DNA from: Gracilaria gracilis
Taxonomy: Eukaryota > Rhodophyta > Florideophyceae > Gracilariales > Gracilariaceae
Assembly (NCBI GenBank): GCA_030374805.1
Contig: JARGSG010000037.1
Coordinates: forward strand, 1-64,000
DNA length: 64,000 nt
Direction: 5' to 3'
Positions 1 to 11,800 of the stretch are shown here, in pieces. A model generated the notes under the pieces. That model worked only from the letters and a program-made list of their open reading frames with translations, had not been told where the DNA came from and did no database searches. Position 1 is the first letter of the stretch; the number at the start of each line of letters is the position of its first letter. The position numbers and the translations under genes are program-made.

Positions 1-787
1 CTCACACCGTCACAGGTCAACGGAATACCCTTTTGAGGTTGAGACGTGCTCTCAAGTATGCTGAGAGCAAGCTCACAGCCTCCCAGAAGCGGTACAAGGA
101 GGACTACGACCGTAAGGTAACCCAAGTGGTAACGGCTACGCCGGGTCAATATGTCTTTATAGACCACCCTCCGAAAGGAGCTAAACCACGACCGGGTGAT
201 GATGAGCTGATGATGAAGCTATTGATAGAGATATCAATTCTAAGCTTCTTCCGAAATCATCGGGACCTCTCAAGGTAGTTCGGTCGACCGACCACACGGT
301 AACGGTGAACCAAGATGGTGTAGAGAATACAATCTCTATTGGCCGAATCACGGTTGCACCTCAGACGGTTCAGTCCAGGAAGGAACGCGGAGAATCCGCG
401 CGTGACCCACAAGCGGTTGCCCTGAGGACTCAGCCCCGGGAAGACGGGACACCCATCGAGGTTAATGATGACGCACAGGGTGACGACCCAGACTACGTAC
501 CACCTGCGGGGATTACGGTTGCTCCTTCAGAGGAAACACCTACCCCTAGTGGTACCGATGCTCATCTAAACCAAAGTGGTGAAACGATACCAGCCCAGGT
601 CTCTAATGAGTTCCCAGTGGAACGCCTTGTAGGTCACCGCCGTACCCAAGAAGGTCTGAAGTACACAGTACGCTGGTATGGCTGGGGGGCTGACGGTGAT
701 ACCGCCGAGCCGCCCTCAGCCATACCACACCATTTCAGGGTAAGCTACTGGAACCGCAAGGGAGAGGCCATGCCGAATGATGGGTAA
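1..787 (+). pseudogene. A1 pol 3' end: integrase C-terminus and chromodomain
   Basis: This is the C-terminal end of a gypsy polyprotein, nearly identical to 36170-36957 of copy A2. It covers the basic region after the integrase core, a Pro/Thr-rich linker and a chromodomain-like end containing YTVRWYGWG followed by an acidic patch. In chromoviruses such domains are known to bias integration toward particular chromatin; that role here is inferred. The reading frame has about one break, so it is listed as a fossil. The rest of pol lies left of the window. Confidence 0.85.
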
Positions 788-1699
788 ACCTTAGAGGTAA
801 TGCAGTCCCCCAAGGAAGGGGGAAAAGCACATTGTAATGAGGAGTACCAAAGTCGGTTCGGACACTCACCGGGAAGGTACAACCAGAAGGAAGCATTCCA
901 TGAGGGTACGTCCAAGGAGCGGTAGCGCTAAAGACGGACGCACCGTTGTACGCGCGCCGTTACACACGCGCCATGCACGTGCGCGGCACGCGCGCGAACC
1001 CGCACGGTGGAAACATTCAAAAAATTGTGTCTTTTTATTTGACGAGGCATACGCGCGCTTCTCGTGGCGCGCCGTGCGGAGTAACCGATTCGGTTTACAC
1101 TATTGTGTGTAGGGAGCGAGCAACGGCATGGTCAAAAAATCTAAGTATTTTGACCGTGCCGCGCTCCCGAATCGGCCATTCCCAGCCTCTGAAACCCCTT
1201 GTTTCTCGAGATACAGACCAAAAGGGTTTTCTGCGTTTTCACTACCATATGGAGGGGTAATTTCCGGTCAAATATTTTGATTCGCCTTGCAAGTAACCTC
1301 CAGGGTGAAACACCGCACGTGCGCCCATGCATGGTTAGAGGCCATGCAGACCAATCCAGGTACATTGCTGGCCACCGCGCGCAAGCGCGTGGCACGTCAC
1401 CTCACCTCACGGGGAGGCAAAACCGCTCGCTGCCCCGCGCGGAGGCGAAGCGTCGTACCATCATGGTGAATCCATACTACGAGCACGCAAATGTGGCTCC
1501 AGATGGAACCAATTTACCTACAAGGAACTACGCTTCACCCACCGTGGTACGCTGGTCTAAGGAAGGGGGAGGGGAATTATTTTCGCGTTTCCGCCTCGCA
1601 ATGTCCCTCGATGGAAATTGGAACCTAACATGGAAACACATAACTTTTAACTTTACTGAAAGAGCAATACCAACAGGGATGCAGAAGTGGTTACGACAA
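788..1699. other. A1 noncoding stretch between pol and the antisense ORF
   Basis: No gene is supported here. The stretch is shared with A2 (36958-37955). It is rich in GCGC-type sequence around 950-1080 and carries two copies of a polypurine motif containing AAGGAAGGGGGA (about 808-826 and 1558-1576) that resembles the tract immediately before the 3' LTR. Similarity to A2 ends within the last few codons of the antisense ORF that follows. Confidence 0.6.
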
Positions 1700-4114
1700 T
1701 CAACCTGATGGGTGAGTGGCAAAGTGAGGCCCCGAGGAGCCTCCAGCTGAGGATTCCCGACCCGGAGTGGTGTTCTGATGGGCTCCCGGCCAAGGCTGGA
1801 AGAGATGAGCCTGGCCTGGAGCCTGGCTAGGCGCGCTACCATGACCCACGGGGGTACTAGTAGGCACGCTGACGCCTGGAATCACGTCGGCACCCATCGG
1901 AGGTGGCGCGCTCGCCTGCGCAACCGACGGAGGTGCCGACGACCCGATGTGGAGAGGAGCCTGCGTAGCGGCTAGAAGGCCGGGGTTCAGGCTAGCACCA
2001 AATAGGGGATCCTCCAAAGGGTTTGTAGGCGTCGGGCCCATGGCCGTCGCTAGGCCTGCCACCTGGTTAGTAGCCATCTGGTAGAGCTCGACCTGGAACC
2101 GGTTCCGGAACTCACCAATTTGGGAAAAGGATCGCATGTACTGTGCATGACGAGGCAGGATGCTTTCCAGAAGGGTAAGAGCTTCGACCACAGAGGTAGG
2201 ACCCGCCCGCTGGAAGTTCACCACACAGGCTTGGCGGACCCGAGCCATTAAACCTGAAATGGCCTGGGAGTCCACCTGAGAGGGGACAGGCGCCGCAGCC
2301 GCAGCCATGACACCCCCGAGGATAGCCCGCGGAGGCCCATCAACCCGTGTGGTACTAGGGAGAAGAGGAGTGGCACCAGTATGGGCAGGCGTATTGCGTC
2401 CCTCTGGAGCGGGAGTAGGCGCTGAAGTGACCACAGGGGTAGCTGCTGGCGATTCCACCACGGTTGGGAATGGCTCGGGACTCCCTGGAGGTCCCTGATC
2501 GGTCGGAGCCCCGAGATAGCGCTGCTCCGCGCGGGATACAACCTTCCCGGACACCGGATCGAAAACCTCCCACCCCTGCTTGGCTCCCCACGGGAAACTC
2601 TCCACTTGGGTAAGCAACGATTCCAACTGCTCAATAGAGTAGTCCGTACCTGCCACAATGTTTCCGATTCCAAATAGGCGAATGTCGCGAATGACCCTCG
2701 GGGGAATGAAGAACATACGAAAAGGAGGTTGCACACCGTCACGGTAAATCTCGGCTTCTCGAGAACGACAATCCCAGTCAATACCGTCACGGGCAGCCTG
2801 CAGAGCTAAGATGGCCACCAATACGGCCCGTCCCGCGAGGGCAATCGACCAAATGAGGTAATACCGATCGTGGTTACGGGTGATGTAGCTCCCGAAGTAA
2901 GCCAATACCGGTGGGGTTGGGACGCTAAGCGACATCGGTACCTCATAGGCATTCCACCATTCAGGTCGGGCCACATACCAAGAGGTTCTTCCCTTATTAG
3001 GTTGTGAGAAGAACTCCACATTATGGAACCCATGCATGACGCGGTTGAAGCTGGACCGGGTACGAATGCGAGCCTCAGTGGCAGCATCCACCCCCCACCT
3101 ACGACGGTTAGCCCAATGGATGGTATTGTAAGGCCTATCGAAGCAAACCAAATGTGGTGAAGCCGGAAGGTACTGCTGCGGAAGGGAGTCGTACTGACAG
3201 ATCTTCACAACCAGACGTCGGTAATAATGGAGCTCCGGTTCAATACGAACATACGGCAGATCGCTGGGATAAAGCGGGGGGATGAAATACCTCATTGGTG
3301 TGTGTCGCTGGCGGCTGTCATAGCACTCCACCCGACCCTGACGAGGTTGAGATTCCTTATCCCGACGGTGGAGCGTTTGGGGGACGGAGCGGAGACGCTC
3401 GCAATCCCAACGAAACAAACCCAAGTAGGTATCCAAAGTCGGACGGCGCAAGACGCCGGGAAGCGATGTGTTCCCCGGCGCCACTGGCCAGTTCCGACGG
3501 TACAGCGTCGCTTGCGACACCATTCTTGGATCGACCCCGAAGGTACCATGTTGGGAAACGTTCCAGTCGGCCGTGGTGAACGGCTCCAAACCGTAATAGG
3601 AAATACCACGAGGAATCTCGGGCTCCGGACCATACGGGTCCCGGATCCCTTCGTGAATCCCTTGAGGTTGATTTGAGGAAGACGGAACCGGCTGGCTCCG
3701 AAAACCAGTTTGGATGCGGGAATGGTACAAAGCAGCACCCCGAGAACCAGACTTGGAAATGCCGCTTCCGCGGCCGCGCGAGGGACCGGCACCCGACATG
3801 GTGTGATGAGTACCGCGAGGGAGTGGTTGAGACGGCGAGCATTCGACCGCAGGGGTGAAGCGAATCGGCTTTTTATCCACAATGGGTGAGTCACTAGAGC
3901 TGATGCTCAAAACCTCCACCCGTTCGGGGCCCCATGCTGGTTCAACCATTAAGGCATCGGCATTGGTCGCCGATGGCGCGCCGTCCCTTGAGGTTACCGC
4001 GTCCGATTGACCAACATGGGGAACCGACAATCGCCGTGTACCGCTACGGGTGCGAGCCCGCACGCTGTTACCAGGGCTACCCATGTGGTTCAAATAAGGA
4101 TCGGGGGTCACCAT
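1700..4114 (-). CDS. Antisense ORF (aORF) of element A1, unknown protein
   Basis: This is an open frame of 804 codons on the strand opposite to pol, lying between pol and the 3' LTR. The ATG at 4114 is chosen because upstream codons lie in sequence that looks noncoding; 4084 is an alternative. The protein has a Pro/Ser/Arg-rich N-terminus (about residues 1-190) and a central domain rich in aromatics and arginine. That domain includes ARIRTRSSFNRVM, a PPVLAYFGS stretch and FFIPPRVIRDIR. A Pro/Thr/Ala-rich linker, a helical segment and a Pro/Gly tail follow. The central domain matches the aORF of B2 (19082-21013). No signal peptide, convincing membrane segment or known enzyme motif was seen. 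The frame looks whole. It is absent from copy A2. Expression from an antisense promoter in or near the 3' LTR is inference. Confidence 0.7.
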   Translation of the reverse strand: MVTPDPYLNHMGSPGNSVRARTRSGTRRLSVPHVGQSDAVTSRDGAPSATNADALMVEPAWGPERVEVLSISSSDSPIVDKKPIRFTPAVECSPSQPLPRGTHHTMSGAGPSRGRGSGISKSGSRGAALYHSRIQTGFRSQPVPSSSNQPQGIHEGIRDPYGPEPEIPRGISYYGLEPFTTADWNVSQHGTFGVDPRMVSQATLYRRNWPVAPGNTSLPGVLRRPTLDTYLGLFRWDCERLRSVPQTLHRRDKESQPRQGRVECYDSRQRHTPMRYFIPPLYPSDLPYVRIEPELHYYRRLVVKICQYDSLPQQYLPASPHLVCFDRPYNTIHWANRRRWGVDAATEARIRTRSSFNRVMHGFHNVEFFSQPNKGRTSWYVARPEWWNAYEVPMSLSVPTPPVLAYFGSYITRNHDRYYLIWSIALAGRAVLVAILALQAARDGIDWDCRSREAEIYRDGVQPPFRMFFIPPRVIRDIRLFGIGNIVAGTDYSIEQLESLLTQVESFPWGAKQGWEVFDPVSGKVVSRAEQRYLGAPTDQGPPGSPEPFPTVVESPAATPVVTSAPTPAPEGRNTPAHTGATPLLPSTTRVDGPPRAILGGVMAAAAAPVPSQVDSQAISGLMARVRQACVVNFQRAGPTSVVEALTLLESILPRHAQYMRSFSQIGEFRNRFQVELYQMATNQVAGLATAMGPTPTNPLEDPLFGASLNPGLLAATQAPLHIGSSAPPSVAQASAPPPMGADVIPGVSVPTSTPVGHGSAPSQAPGQAHLFQPWPGAHQNTTPGRESSAGGSSGPHFATHPSG

Positions 4115-4692
4115 AAACGGATTCAACCTTGTCGGTCGGATGAAAAGCCACGGTGGCGCGAGCCCGCGTAGACAAACCGCAAAGGGGTGCGAAGGAAACC
4201 AGAAGGGATAACGGTGGAACAACCTCGATGGAGTCAGCGGCAATGCCTCGAAGGGTGGGTACTCGAACCTCGAAGGGACAGAGAAACACGCCGCAACCAA
4301 GTGGGCGCCAAAATCCTTCACGGTACAGTGCCCACACGAGCTCAAAGGCGCAACCCGCCACCCCCACTGGGTATACCGACACGGTAAAAGGGTCCAAGCC
4401 GGGCAGCCAAAAAGGCAGAACCTTGGAAGTATGCAATGGGCGCGCGTCGCGCCTAAACCACAAATGGGGATGAATAGGCCGCTGTCGGTGATAACCAAAG
4501 AGGTGGATAGAGCCGCAATCGGTGATGACCAAGGTGGTGAACAGAGTGCGTTCGGTGATGCAGAGCCGACGCGACGCACGGCGTGAGATGGCACGAAGGC
4601 TGCGACAGGGGCCAAATTGGTACGACGATGCAACCGACTTGGTGAAAGGATCTAGGAGCCACGAGGGCGTGGCTCAGGGTAGGAAGGGGGTC

Positions 4693-5200
4693 TGTAGTAC
4701 AATGAGACCTCAATGGGTTGGTGCCACGTGGGCCTACTGGTGCGCCTTGCTGGCTGCACTGTACTCAATTGGTATTCTGTATTTTATAATTTCTAATTTC
4801 TAATTTATAGTCTAGGATAGTTTAGCATTGCTGGCCCATGACAGTAGGTCATGGGCACAGCCGATGACGTCATGCCCGCAGGGGAGATCGGCGTCGGTGC
4901 ACCTTGTATATATTGTGGTGCACCTCGCCTTCCTCCTCGGGTATTGTAAAGTGAGGCACCATTAGGGCAGTAACTATACCATCTTGGTCACTTACTACTC
5001 TATTACTATTCAGGTTTTACCGCGCGTCGACGTCTACTACCGTACACCTACACGGTCTAGACTAGTTGCCCCGCCGTTTGCCCCTGCGGGTTTCAGGTGC
5101 CCTACTACCATATTGGTTGTGTGTTTTTCCCCTTTAGGTTGAGCCCTCGCGCGCTCCCTCTACCAGGCGGATCCCACACCTTATCGGTATTTGTACGACA
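4693..5200 (+). repeat. A1 3' LTR (508 bp)
   Basis: It begins TGTAGTAC after a purine tract (AGGAAGGGGGTC) and ends GTACGACA, the TG...CA ends expected of an LTR. It is colinear over its whole length with the LTRs at 29861-30368 and 38879-39386 and, inverted, at 45016-45523. Confidence 0.95.
4896..4924 (+). promoter_or_regulatory. LTR core promoter: TATA box between two GGTGCACC repeats
   Basis: A TATATA core is flanked on each side by a perfect GGTGCACC, itself centred on the palindrome GTGCAC. Just upstream lie a perfect TGACGTCA (a CRE/ATF-type bZIP site) and a 9-bp hairpin, GCCCATGAC/GTCATGGGC. The same arrangement recurs in every A LTR (for example 30064-30092 and 39082-39110). A role as the RNA start region is inferred. 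Confidence 0.6.
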
Positions 5201-6155
5201 CCGGAACAGGTAGGACCACGCGGACACCCCGCTGTCGGCCGAGCTCACAGCTTATAAGTTCCGCTCCTTACGCTCGTATGGTGACCGATTGGACTCGTGC
5301 GTATCACGTGCCTGCGATATCGACAGCGCTCGAACGGGCACCTGTGGCCCGCACAGTTATACGTCGTCGCGTACACACCAGGTGACGCGGAACGCGTCTT
5401 CGTTAGCGTACCATCGCGTATCGCCCCGCTCGGTTTGGACTCCCCAACAAGTACACAAGGCTCTTTTCGTCGCTACCGCTCAGGAAATTTTGGCATGGCT
5501 TCGCCCCGCCCTTTCCGGGCAAATTTTCCGAACGGATGCTATGGCGCTCTCTCGACCAGACGGACGTAAGCGTAGCGACTTATCGACGCTAGGCGGCGCT
5601 CCGAGGGCGAAGCGCAAGTGTAGGAGGGGGATCTGTAGTATAGTGGGCCCGGGTTGGGGCTCTGTATATCCGATTGGCCGTTCGCGTACGGAGGGGTAGT
5701 GCACGGTTGGCCGGTGCAGTGGCACCGCCACGGGTACAAGTTGGTGATCGAGTGCCGAACGGGTTGGCCGAACGTACAAGTTGGCCACGTGTACGGACTT
5801 GGTAGTGACAGTAAAAATTAGACCGATCGTACAGTAGTTAGTAATGGGGCCCAGACCCGATATTTAGTTGTAGCTCGGATCTCCCGAGGCCCCAATCGTA
5901 AACGACAAGCATCTTCTGCCGAACGTCTTCTTCGCTAGTTTGCACTAACGATAGACCGCACGGCTACTCCTTTGTTGGGTTTCTCAGACCGTTCGTACCC
6001 TTCCGCACGTTCCTGTACGTGCCTGGTGATACCAATCGTCCACTCTCCCCTCGACCGCCCGGTGCTTCCGCCCCTTCTCTCCGCTCGGATTCATTACAGT
6101 CACAAGACTGTACGCTACCGCCGCTCCCGTCTCAAGACCGCTTCGGACTCTCTCC
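5201..6155 (+). mobile_element. 3' fragment of a third LTR family (C): internal tail plus LTR
   Basis: At 5612-5631 there is a purine tract (AGGAGGGGGATC) directly followed at 5632 by TGTAGTATAGTGGGCCC. This parallels the A-family junction AGGAAGGGGGTC|TGTAGTACAATG. I read 5632 to about 6155 as a diverged LTR and 5201-5631 as the end of its internal region, into which A1 appears to have inserted. The right border is uncertain; it is set where LINE similarity begins. No coding domain was recognised in 5201-5631. Confidence 0.45.
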
Positions 6156-6721
6156 CTTTTTGTGCATTATACCACAGAGGTGAAGCCGAGTGAATGTGCG
6201 CGGTTTCTTGGAGTGCTGCTGGACTCAAAACTGAATTTCAAGAGCCACTTGGATCTCATCGCTTCAAAGTACAGACAACGAAACAACCTTATGCGATGTC
6301 TGACAGGCAGATCTTGGGGTGCTAACTGGAACACAATGGACACAGTCAGAAAGGGGTTTGCAGAGCCTCTGGCTGCATATGCGGCGGGGTCGGTCATACC
6401 GAATGCCATCAAATCAGGAGTTAAGGCAGTGGAAGTAGCGCGAAACGGGGCGGTCCGAATCCAAACTGGTTGCGTAGCTACAACCCCTGTGGCGAAGCTG
6501 CGAGAAATTTTGAATTTGCGGCCAATCCAAAGTATCGCAAAAGCGAAGGCCGCCCTGTTGTATGAAAGAATTGTACGGCAAGAGTCAAACACTCCGCTTA
6601 AGACGGAGCTGCTTTCGATGGTGGCAGAAAGAATCAGGAAGACCCGGTCAACGCTTAAACGCGTCGCGGAGGATCCTCTCACCACTCTCGGTATAATTCA
6701 GATGCAACATCGAGAGCCTCT
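6156..6721 (+). mobile_element. LINE ORF2 fragment 1: reverse transcriptase thumb
   Basis: One open frame from about 6162 encodes the C-terminal part of a non-LTR reverse transcriptase. It has the FLGVLLDSKLNFKSH block, the LTGRSWGAN block, and the segment VRIQTGCVATTPVAKL typical of the region after the polymerase. The frame runs to the B1 insertion point and resumes after B1 at 17656. The 5-bp sequence CCTCT at 6717-6721 is repeated at 17656-17660 as the B1 target duplication. The 5' end of the LINE is either truncated here or displaced left by family C. It could not produce a working protein because of the later insertions. Confidence 0.8.
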
Positions 6722-7574
6722 TGTGGAGCAACGCCTTTGGCGGGAAAAGCGCAAGCTCACGAAGACGTTCGGAATCTTCCCCTCGACAGGGCAGCACAGC
6801 GAACGGAGCACTCCGGTAATGACACAGCTAAGCCGGGTGTAAATCCAAGGTCAAACCACCACGACAAGCGTCGGAGTGTGAGGCTGGTTAGTAGTCGGTA
6901 GAGATCCACGTGTTCACACGGTCACGAGATGAGTACTCGAAAGAGAGTAGCACGGCAACGACAAGGTGTCGGAAACGGGCCACTGCGAACAGGGCAAAAA
7001 GGCAAACCCAAAAAAAGGGGAGAAGGCAAGCCACCAGAGTGGGGGGAAAAGGAGAGAATAAAGCAAACCCAATACAGGGGCGAGTATACGACAATAGGTC
7101 GGAACGATACACACAAATAGTGGTTATACTCTGAGCGCCACAAGGGTGGGTAACTATACGTGAACAACGCGGTCGTCACTCCACTTGGAGGTGAACAGTC
7201 CGCGAAGGCGTGATAGTTAGAGCCAAAAGCCCTTGCTTAGCAAGGGGCAATTTACTTGGGGGAGCGATGCTCAACCCTCTAAGTACTGAGCTCGGCGCAC
7301 CACTGACAGTGGGTGCGCCGGGCAAAATAATCTATAAAATATCTGAGTAAATACAGCAATGCTGGGTGCACTGCCTCCGGCATATCCGTGCTACACGTGT
7401 GCTAGTCACACCCGCTAAGCGGCGCCTCGAGCCGTGCAATCCACGTGTACATGTGCGGAAATTACCTCAGCGAGGCGATACGCTAATAGCGGTGTAGCTC
7501 ATATATATCTACTAACGCATGATGCGGAAATTAACTAAGTACCTCAAATCGCCTCCAAGGAGCGTTGTTCTTCC
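6722..7574 (-). repeat. B1 3' LTR (853 bp)
   Basis: It is colinear with 16803-17655. It contains a hairpin at about 7291-7322 (GGCGCACC arm against GGTGCGCC), followed by an AT-rich stretch. Short ORFs inside it recur in the other LTR only because the two are repeats. Confidence 0.93.
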
Positions 7575-8835
7575 TATCCCCTCCTCAAGAGTGAGCCACG
7601 CCGTCGCGATGGCGAGTCGAACTCCCAATCGTGGGCATAAAAGCGCATTCCCGAAGTCTTCGGATTCCATCTCGCCTCGCGAAGACCAAGTCACTACCAC
7701 TCCAAAGTGCAAACCTCGCTCCAGCGATGACCATTCCTGTTTACCACAGTGTGCCTCGCTCTGTTGCGGTCCGCTTCCTGTTTCCAGGTCCATGAACCAC
7801 AGTGTGGGATAACGGATTCGAGTCTGGGACGCTCCACAGGGGTGGTTCTCAAATATCTTCGAGCATCCCTTGATATGAGGTCTTGCGACACCCAGCCAAG
7901 TAGACGAACCCGTGCCATCACGCGGATACGCGGTACATAGCCCTGAAAAGGTGTGCATCTCGTTTCGAGATCAAAGTCTTCACGCCCGAAGCGGTTCCCT
8001 CCACTCTGCAGCACAGAATCTGGGTGAGTTACAGTCCCTAATTTTGAAAGTTAAATATCGTTCGAACCGGCACAGCTGTGAGAAAACCTAATACAGGGTT
8101 CAACTCCTGAAACCCAGAGCTTTCATTTGAAACCAAGATTGTTGGGATTAAACACCATTGAGTGGGAAAGCGCGGTCCATTTCAGTTCACCGAAATGCAG
8201 TCGAAAAATAGAATCCCGAACTGAAACAGCGGCATAACTCCGAAGTTCTTCGAGATAATTGACTTCCGTCTTCGCCAAACAGTTCATAGAGGCCCAGAAT
8301 GAGCTGGGAACGGCCCGTTGAGGAAACGGATTGAAACCCACCGAGTTACGGGTATTGCGCAGAAGGCCTCCAGAAAATACTGTAGCAGCAGGGTACGCGA
8401 GATCGGGAATCTACAACCATTACCAGAAACGACTGGGAATCAATGCCAACGCATTATGCGGATACTGTGAAGACCGCAAGAGCGTTTAAACGCCGAAGTC
8501 CTTCGCAGTAGGCGGTGACGAACATGGTTGAAAATAGGCGACTGAACATTTCCGCCAGGGACGTGTACAAGACAAACGGTATTCTCACCGGTAAATCAAC
8601 GTGTGCGCACGGAAACAGCGCACCCTTTTGAAGGAAAACCACATGCACACGTGGTCATGATAAGAACAGTGAACAAGCGAGCTGGGAGGGAACCCCTCAG
8701 GATAATTAATCCGAAAAAACAAACGTGGGCGACCGAAGACGACACCTGTCGAACTCCGTGCACCAAAAACCAATATCCACTTCATCTTCATCCCCTTCCT
8801 TCTAAATGAGCTAGCTTCTTCCCCTTCGGGGCGTG
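7575..8835 (-). other. B1 3' region between pol and the 3' LTR
   Basis: This stretch holds the 3' polypurine tract (about 7575-7590, purine-rich on the minus strand) and otherwise shows no protein similar to known families. I looked on the plus strand for the antisense ORF found in B2 and A1 and saw no convincing match; only short frames such as 7519-7812 occur. Confidence 0.6.
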
Positions 8836-11800
8836 TTATCCCACTTGGGCGTTGACAATTGTCGCCGGGAGACCCGTGAGAGTACGCCGATGGTACTGCA
8901 CCACTTTCGATCGTGGGAGATGCTCGATTGGCTCATCCGAGTCAGCCTCGGGTCCGTAGCCGTACCAACGTACGAGATACTGTATGTACCCCAACGGGTG
9001 GTATGAGTGTTTCACTATGTAGTCGACTACGAACTCCTGTCGGAAGACTTCCCGGCCTTGCCGCGTGACTACGACATCCTGCTTTGGAGAGCTCTCCGGC
9101 GGCTTCATCGTGTGTGGCACTGCGTCGGTGCTTCGGTTAGACCGAGGTATGTCCAACAAGGTTGGTGGAACTGTATCTTCGCGGTGTGGTTCCCTACTTG
9201 GGTCGGTGGTCACGCGTCTCGCGGTGTCGGTGTTCCCGTTTCCTTGTTTCCGTAGAGTTCTTCTCCCGCGGGAGGCCCAGGTAGGCGTACCGCAAGTTTG
9301 CGTGGTAGCAACCGTTTCGATGGAGTTGTGTGTGGCGTCGAACGCGCTCGCGTCAACGGTAACCCTGATTGAACCGGCCTCGCCGTGGTGGTACGTGACG
9401 TTGTCAACGGGTGGCCTTCATTGGTCTGCGCCGTGGCGTGTTCCGCCTCCGTATGCACGGGAGGTGTCAGCTCGGTTTGTCGACATGGTTCGCTCGCTGA
9501 GCTGATCTCCCTTACAGGTGTAGTCCGTGTCCTACGGTTGGCACTTCCCTGCTGGGCATTTAGCGACGTGTCCGCGGTGTGGCCCGCCTCAGGCGTGTTG
9601 GGCGACTTAGTCTCCGACGACTCTTCTCCGTCTTGGACGTGCGAGCTCAACGGTGCCTTAGGCGGTATTTCCACTCCGTTATTCGACGTAGTCACTCCAG
9701 GCGCGCTATGCGGCGTAGGCAACGGCTTCGCCGGTAACGACTGAGTCTCCTCGGTCCTGTCCCGCACGGCGGTAGTGTCTGGTGACGATTCCGCTTCTGC
9801 GTTGATGCGCGGCGACCTTGACCAGACGCCAGGCTCCCGAGAGGGCTTTGATTGCGCATTAGCGGTGTTTCTCTTCCGTGCCACACGGTGTTCCTCACGT
9901 GACAGCGCGGAAGCATGGCGATTAACGAGTCCCTCCCCCTCCTTAGATGGAGCGATATGGGGAGTGGGTGTCAACGCGCCAAGGTGGCGAATAATTACGC
10001 CAGGCGCCGGGGCTTCAGACAGCGAAGCGCCAGGGCGCGTAGAGTCCGATAACATCGGCAAATCCGAGAGTCCCCTACTTGGGTGTGGTACCTCCCTAGG
10101 GCGGTTGATCGGGGGTGGGTCCGGTGTGTCCGTAGTGTTCGTTTCCGCTTCTGCGGTAGAATGTCCACTTTATGGGTCGTTTCCCGCGGGCGGGGGTGCA
10201 AAAACCACGCGATCGCGGGAAATGCGTTCGTGTTGCTGACCCATCTCCACTACGACGGTGTCGGATTCCACAGCAATTGTTTTGAAAGGACCGTCGGCGA
10301 CGGGTGAGAGCTTGTGGCGTTTCTCCTTGCCTGGGTTCCAATATTCCTTACTGATGAACACATAGTCCCCTTCTTTAAGGGCGGGTGGTCTTCGAGGGGC
10401 TCGCTGATCGAAATCACGCTTATACGCGGCTTGTGACCGGGCCGTTGACCGTTGTGCTGCAGGGACCAGCTTGGTAAGCCATATCTTCCAGGTTTCCCTG
10501 TATCCCTTCGTCGAAGGAAATTGATCCAGCGTTGGCTGTGCTTTGAGCGCCACGGGCGGTGAGGTGCGAGACAGAACCAATTCAAATGGAGTTAATCCCG
10601 TAGTACGGTGTACCGGAGTGTTGTATGCGAATGTCAGCGCATCGGTGAACAGGTCCCACGTGATGGGGTGATCGGCTACGTATGAACGGAGTGCTGCTAA
10701 CAGCGTCCGGTTAAACCGTTCAGCATGCCCATTACACTGGGGGTGGTAGGTTGTCGTGAAGAGATTCTTGACATCCAGAATTCTGCATACATCCCCGAAG
10801 AACCGGGAGGCAAACTGTTTCCCGTTGTCGGAGAGTAGATTCACCGGTGGACCGTAGACGAATGCCCAATGGGTGACGAATGCTTGCGCCACCGTTAATG
10901 ACGTGATTCTCCGTAAGGGTACGGTACGAACGAGCTTCGAGAAATGATCCGTGATCACGAGTAAAAACTTGTTACGCCGCTTAGTAGCGAGGAACGGTCC
11001 CAAAATATCGATAGCTACGAATTCCAGGGGCGCCCTTGCGGGGAAGAGCTTCAACTTCGTCGCAAGGCGGCGAAGCTTGACGCGATTCCGAGCACACTCG
11101 GGGCAGAACCGCACAGTTGCGTAGCAATCCACAGCCATTGCTGGCCAGTAGAATTTCCTTCGCAATGTAAGGTACAGTTTCCGTCCTCCGACGTGACCAC
11201 TAAGTTTGGCATAGTGTGATAAGTGTAACACCCGAGATTGTAGGGCGTGTGGCACCACTATTTGTGGGTTTCCAGTTACCGTGCGAACGAGGTATCCAAT
11301 ATCAATCACCCGAAAGGGGAGATCAGCTCCTCCATTGAGTTGCGCCCGAATCTTCGTGCAGTAGGGATCGCTGAACTGTTCCCTAACCATCTCCTCCGTT
11401 GTGACGGGTACGAAGTTCCCTGGTAGGGGGTTCGCACTTTCGCTGACAGCAAGTAGGTCGTCCAGTTCCTGGTCAAAATCCAGTTCGTCTGGCCATTCCT
11501 CTTCGATATCTTCCAGTTTACCTGCGGTGTAGTCGTCAACTGCAAAGCAGGGTATTTCCTCGTCATCGACGGCTAACGCCTTCCCTGTGGTGGGTAGGCG
11601 AGAAAGGGCGTCGGCTTGTGTATTGTTGGCGCCCTTCTTGTAGGTGACGTCGAAGTCGAACTCTGCAAGACGCAGTCTCCAACGCATTAAGAGGCCTGAA
11701 GGCTCCGATATGGAGAGTAGCAATCTCAATGATGAGTGATCCGTGTAAACGGTGAAATGAGCACCCATGAGGTAGGGGCGTAGTGTGCATAAAGCCCACA

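Larger units (their letters stand above)
1..5200 (+). mobile_element. Ty3/gypsy chromodomain LTR element, family A, copy A1 (3' half)
   Basis: This is the 3' part of a plus-strand LTR retrotransposon whose 5' half lies left of the window. In order it holds the end of pol (integrase C-terminus and chromodomain, 1-787), a 3' noncoding stretch, a long minus-strand ORF (1700-4114), a short segment shared with the other A copies (about 4440-4692), and a 508-bp 3' LTR (4693-5200). It matches copy A2 at 36170-37955 and 38630-39386. The LTR shows about eight differences from those of A2, so it is a separate, fairly young insertion. The visible pol end has about one break. The base pairs after the LTR (5201-5205, CCGGA) would be its target duplication, but the left flank is outside the window. 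Confidence 0.9.

Noticed and set aside
1700-4114. The antisense ORF as an envelope gene
   Set aside because: It is antisense to pol, has no signal peptide and no convincing membrane anchor. The one hydrophobic stretch in A1 (ALAGRAVLVAILALQ) is not hydrophobic enough in B2 to be a membrane helix.
6910-7134. Short ORFs in both orientations that recur at 16991-17215
   Set aside because: They repeat only because they lie in the two B1 LTRs; the translations are low-complexity and carry no known domain.
7519-7812. A plus-strand frame at the start of the B1 3' region, considered as a remnant of the antisense ORF
   Set aside because: It lies at the right place and orientation, but its translation shares no motif with the A1 or B2 proteins.
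8090-8120. tRNA-like B-box word (GGTTCAACTCC) in the B1 3' region
   Set aside because: No A box, acceptor stem or cloverleaf could be drawn around it.
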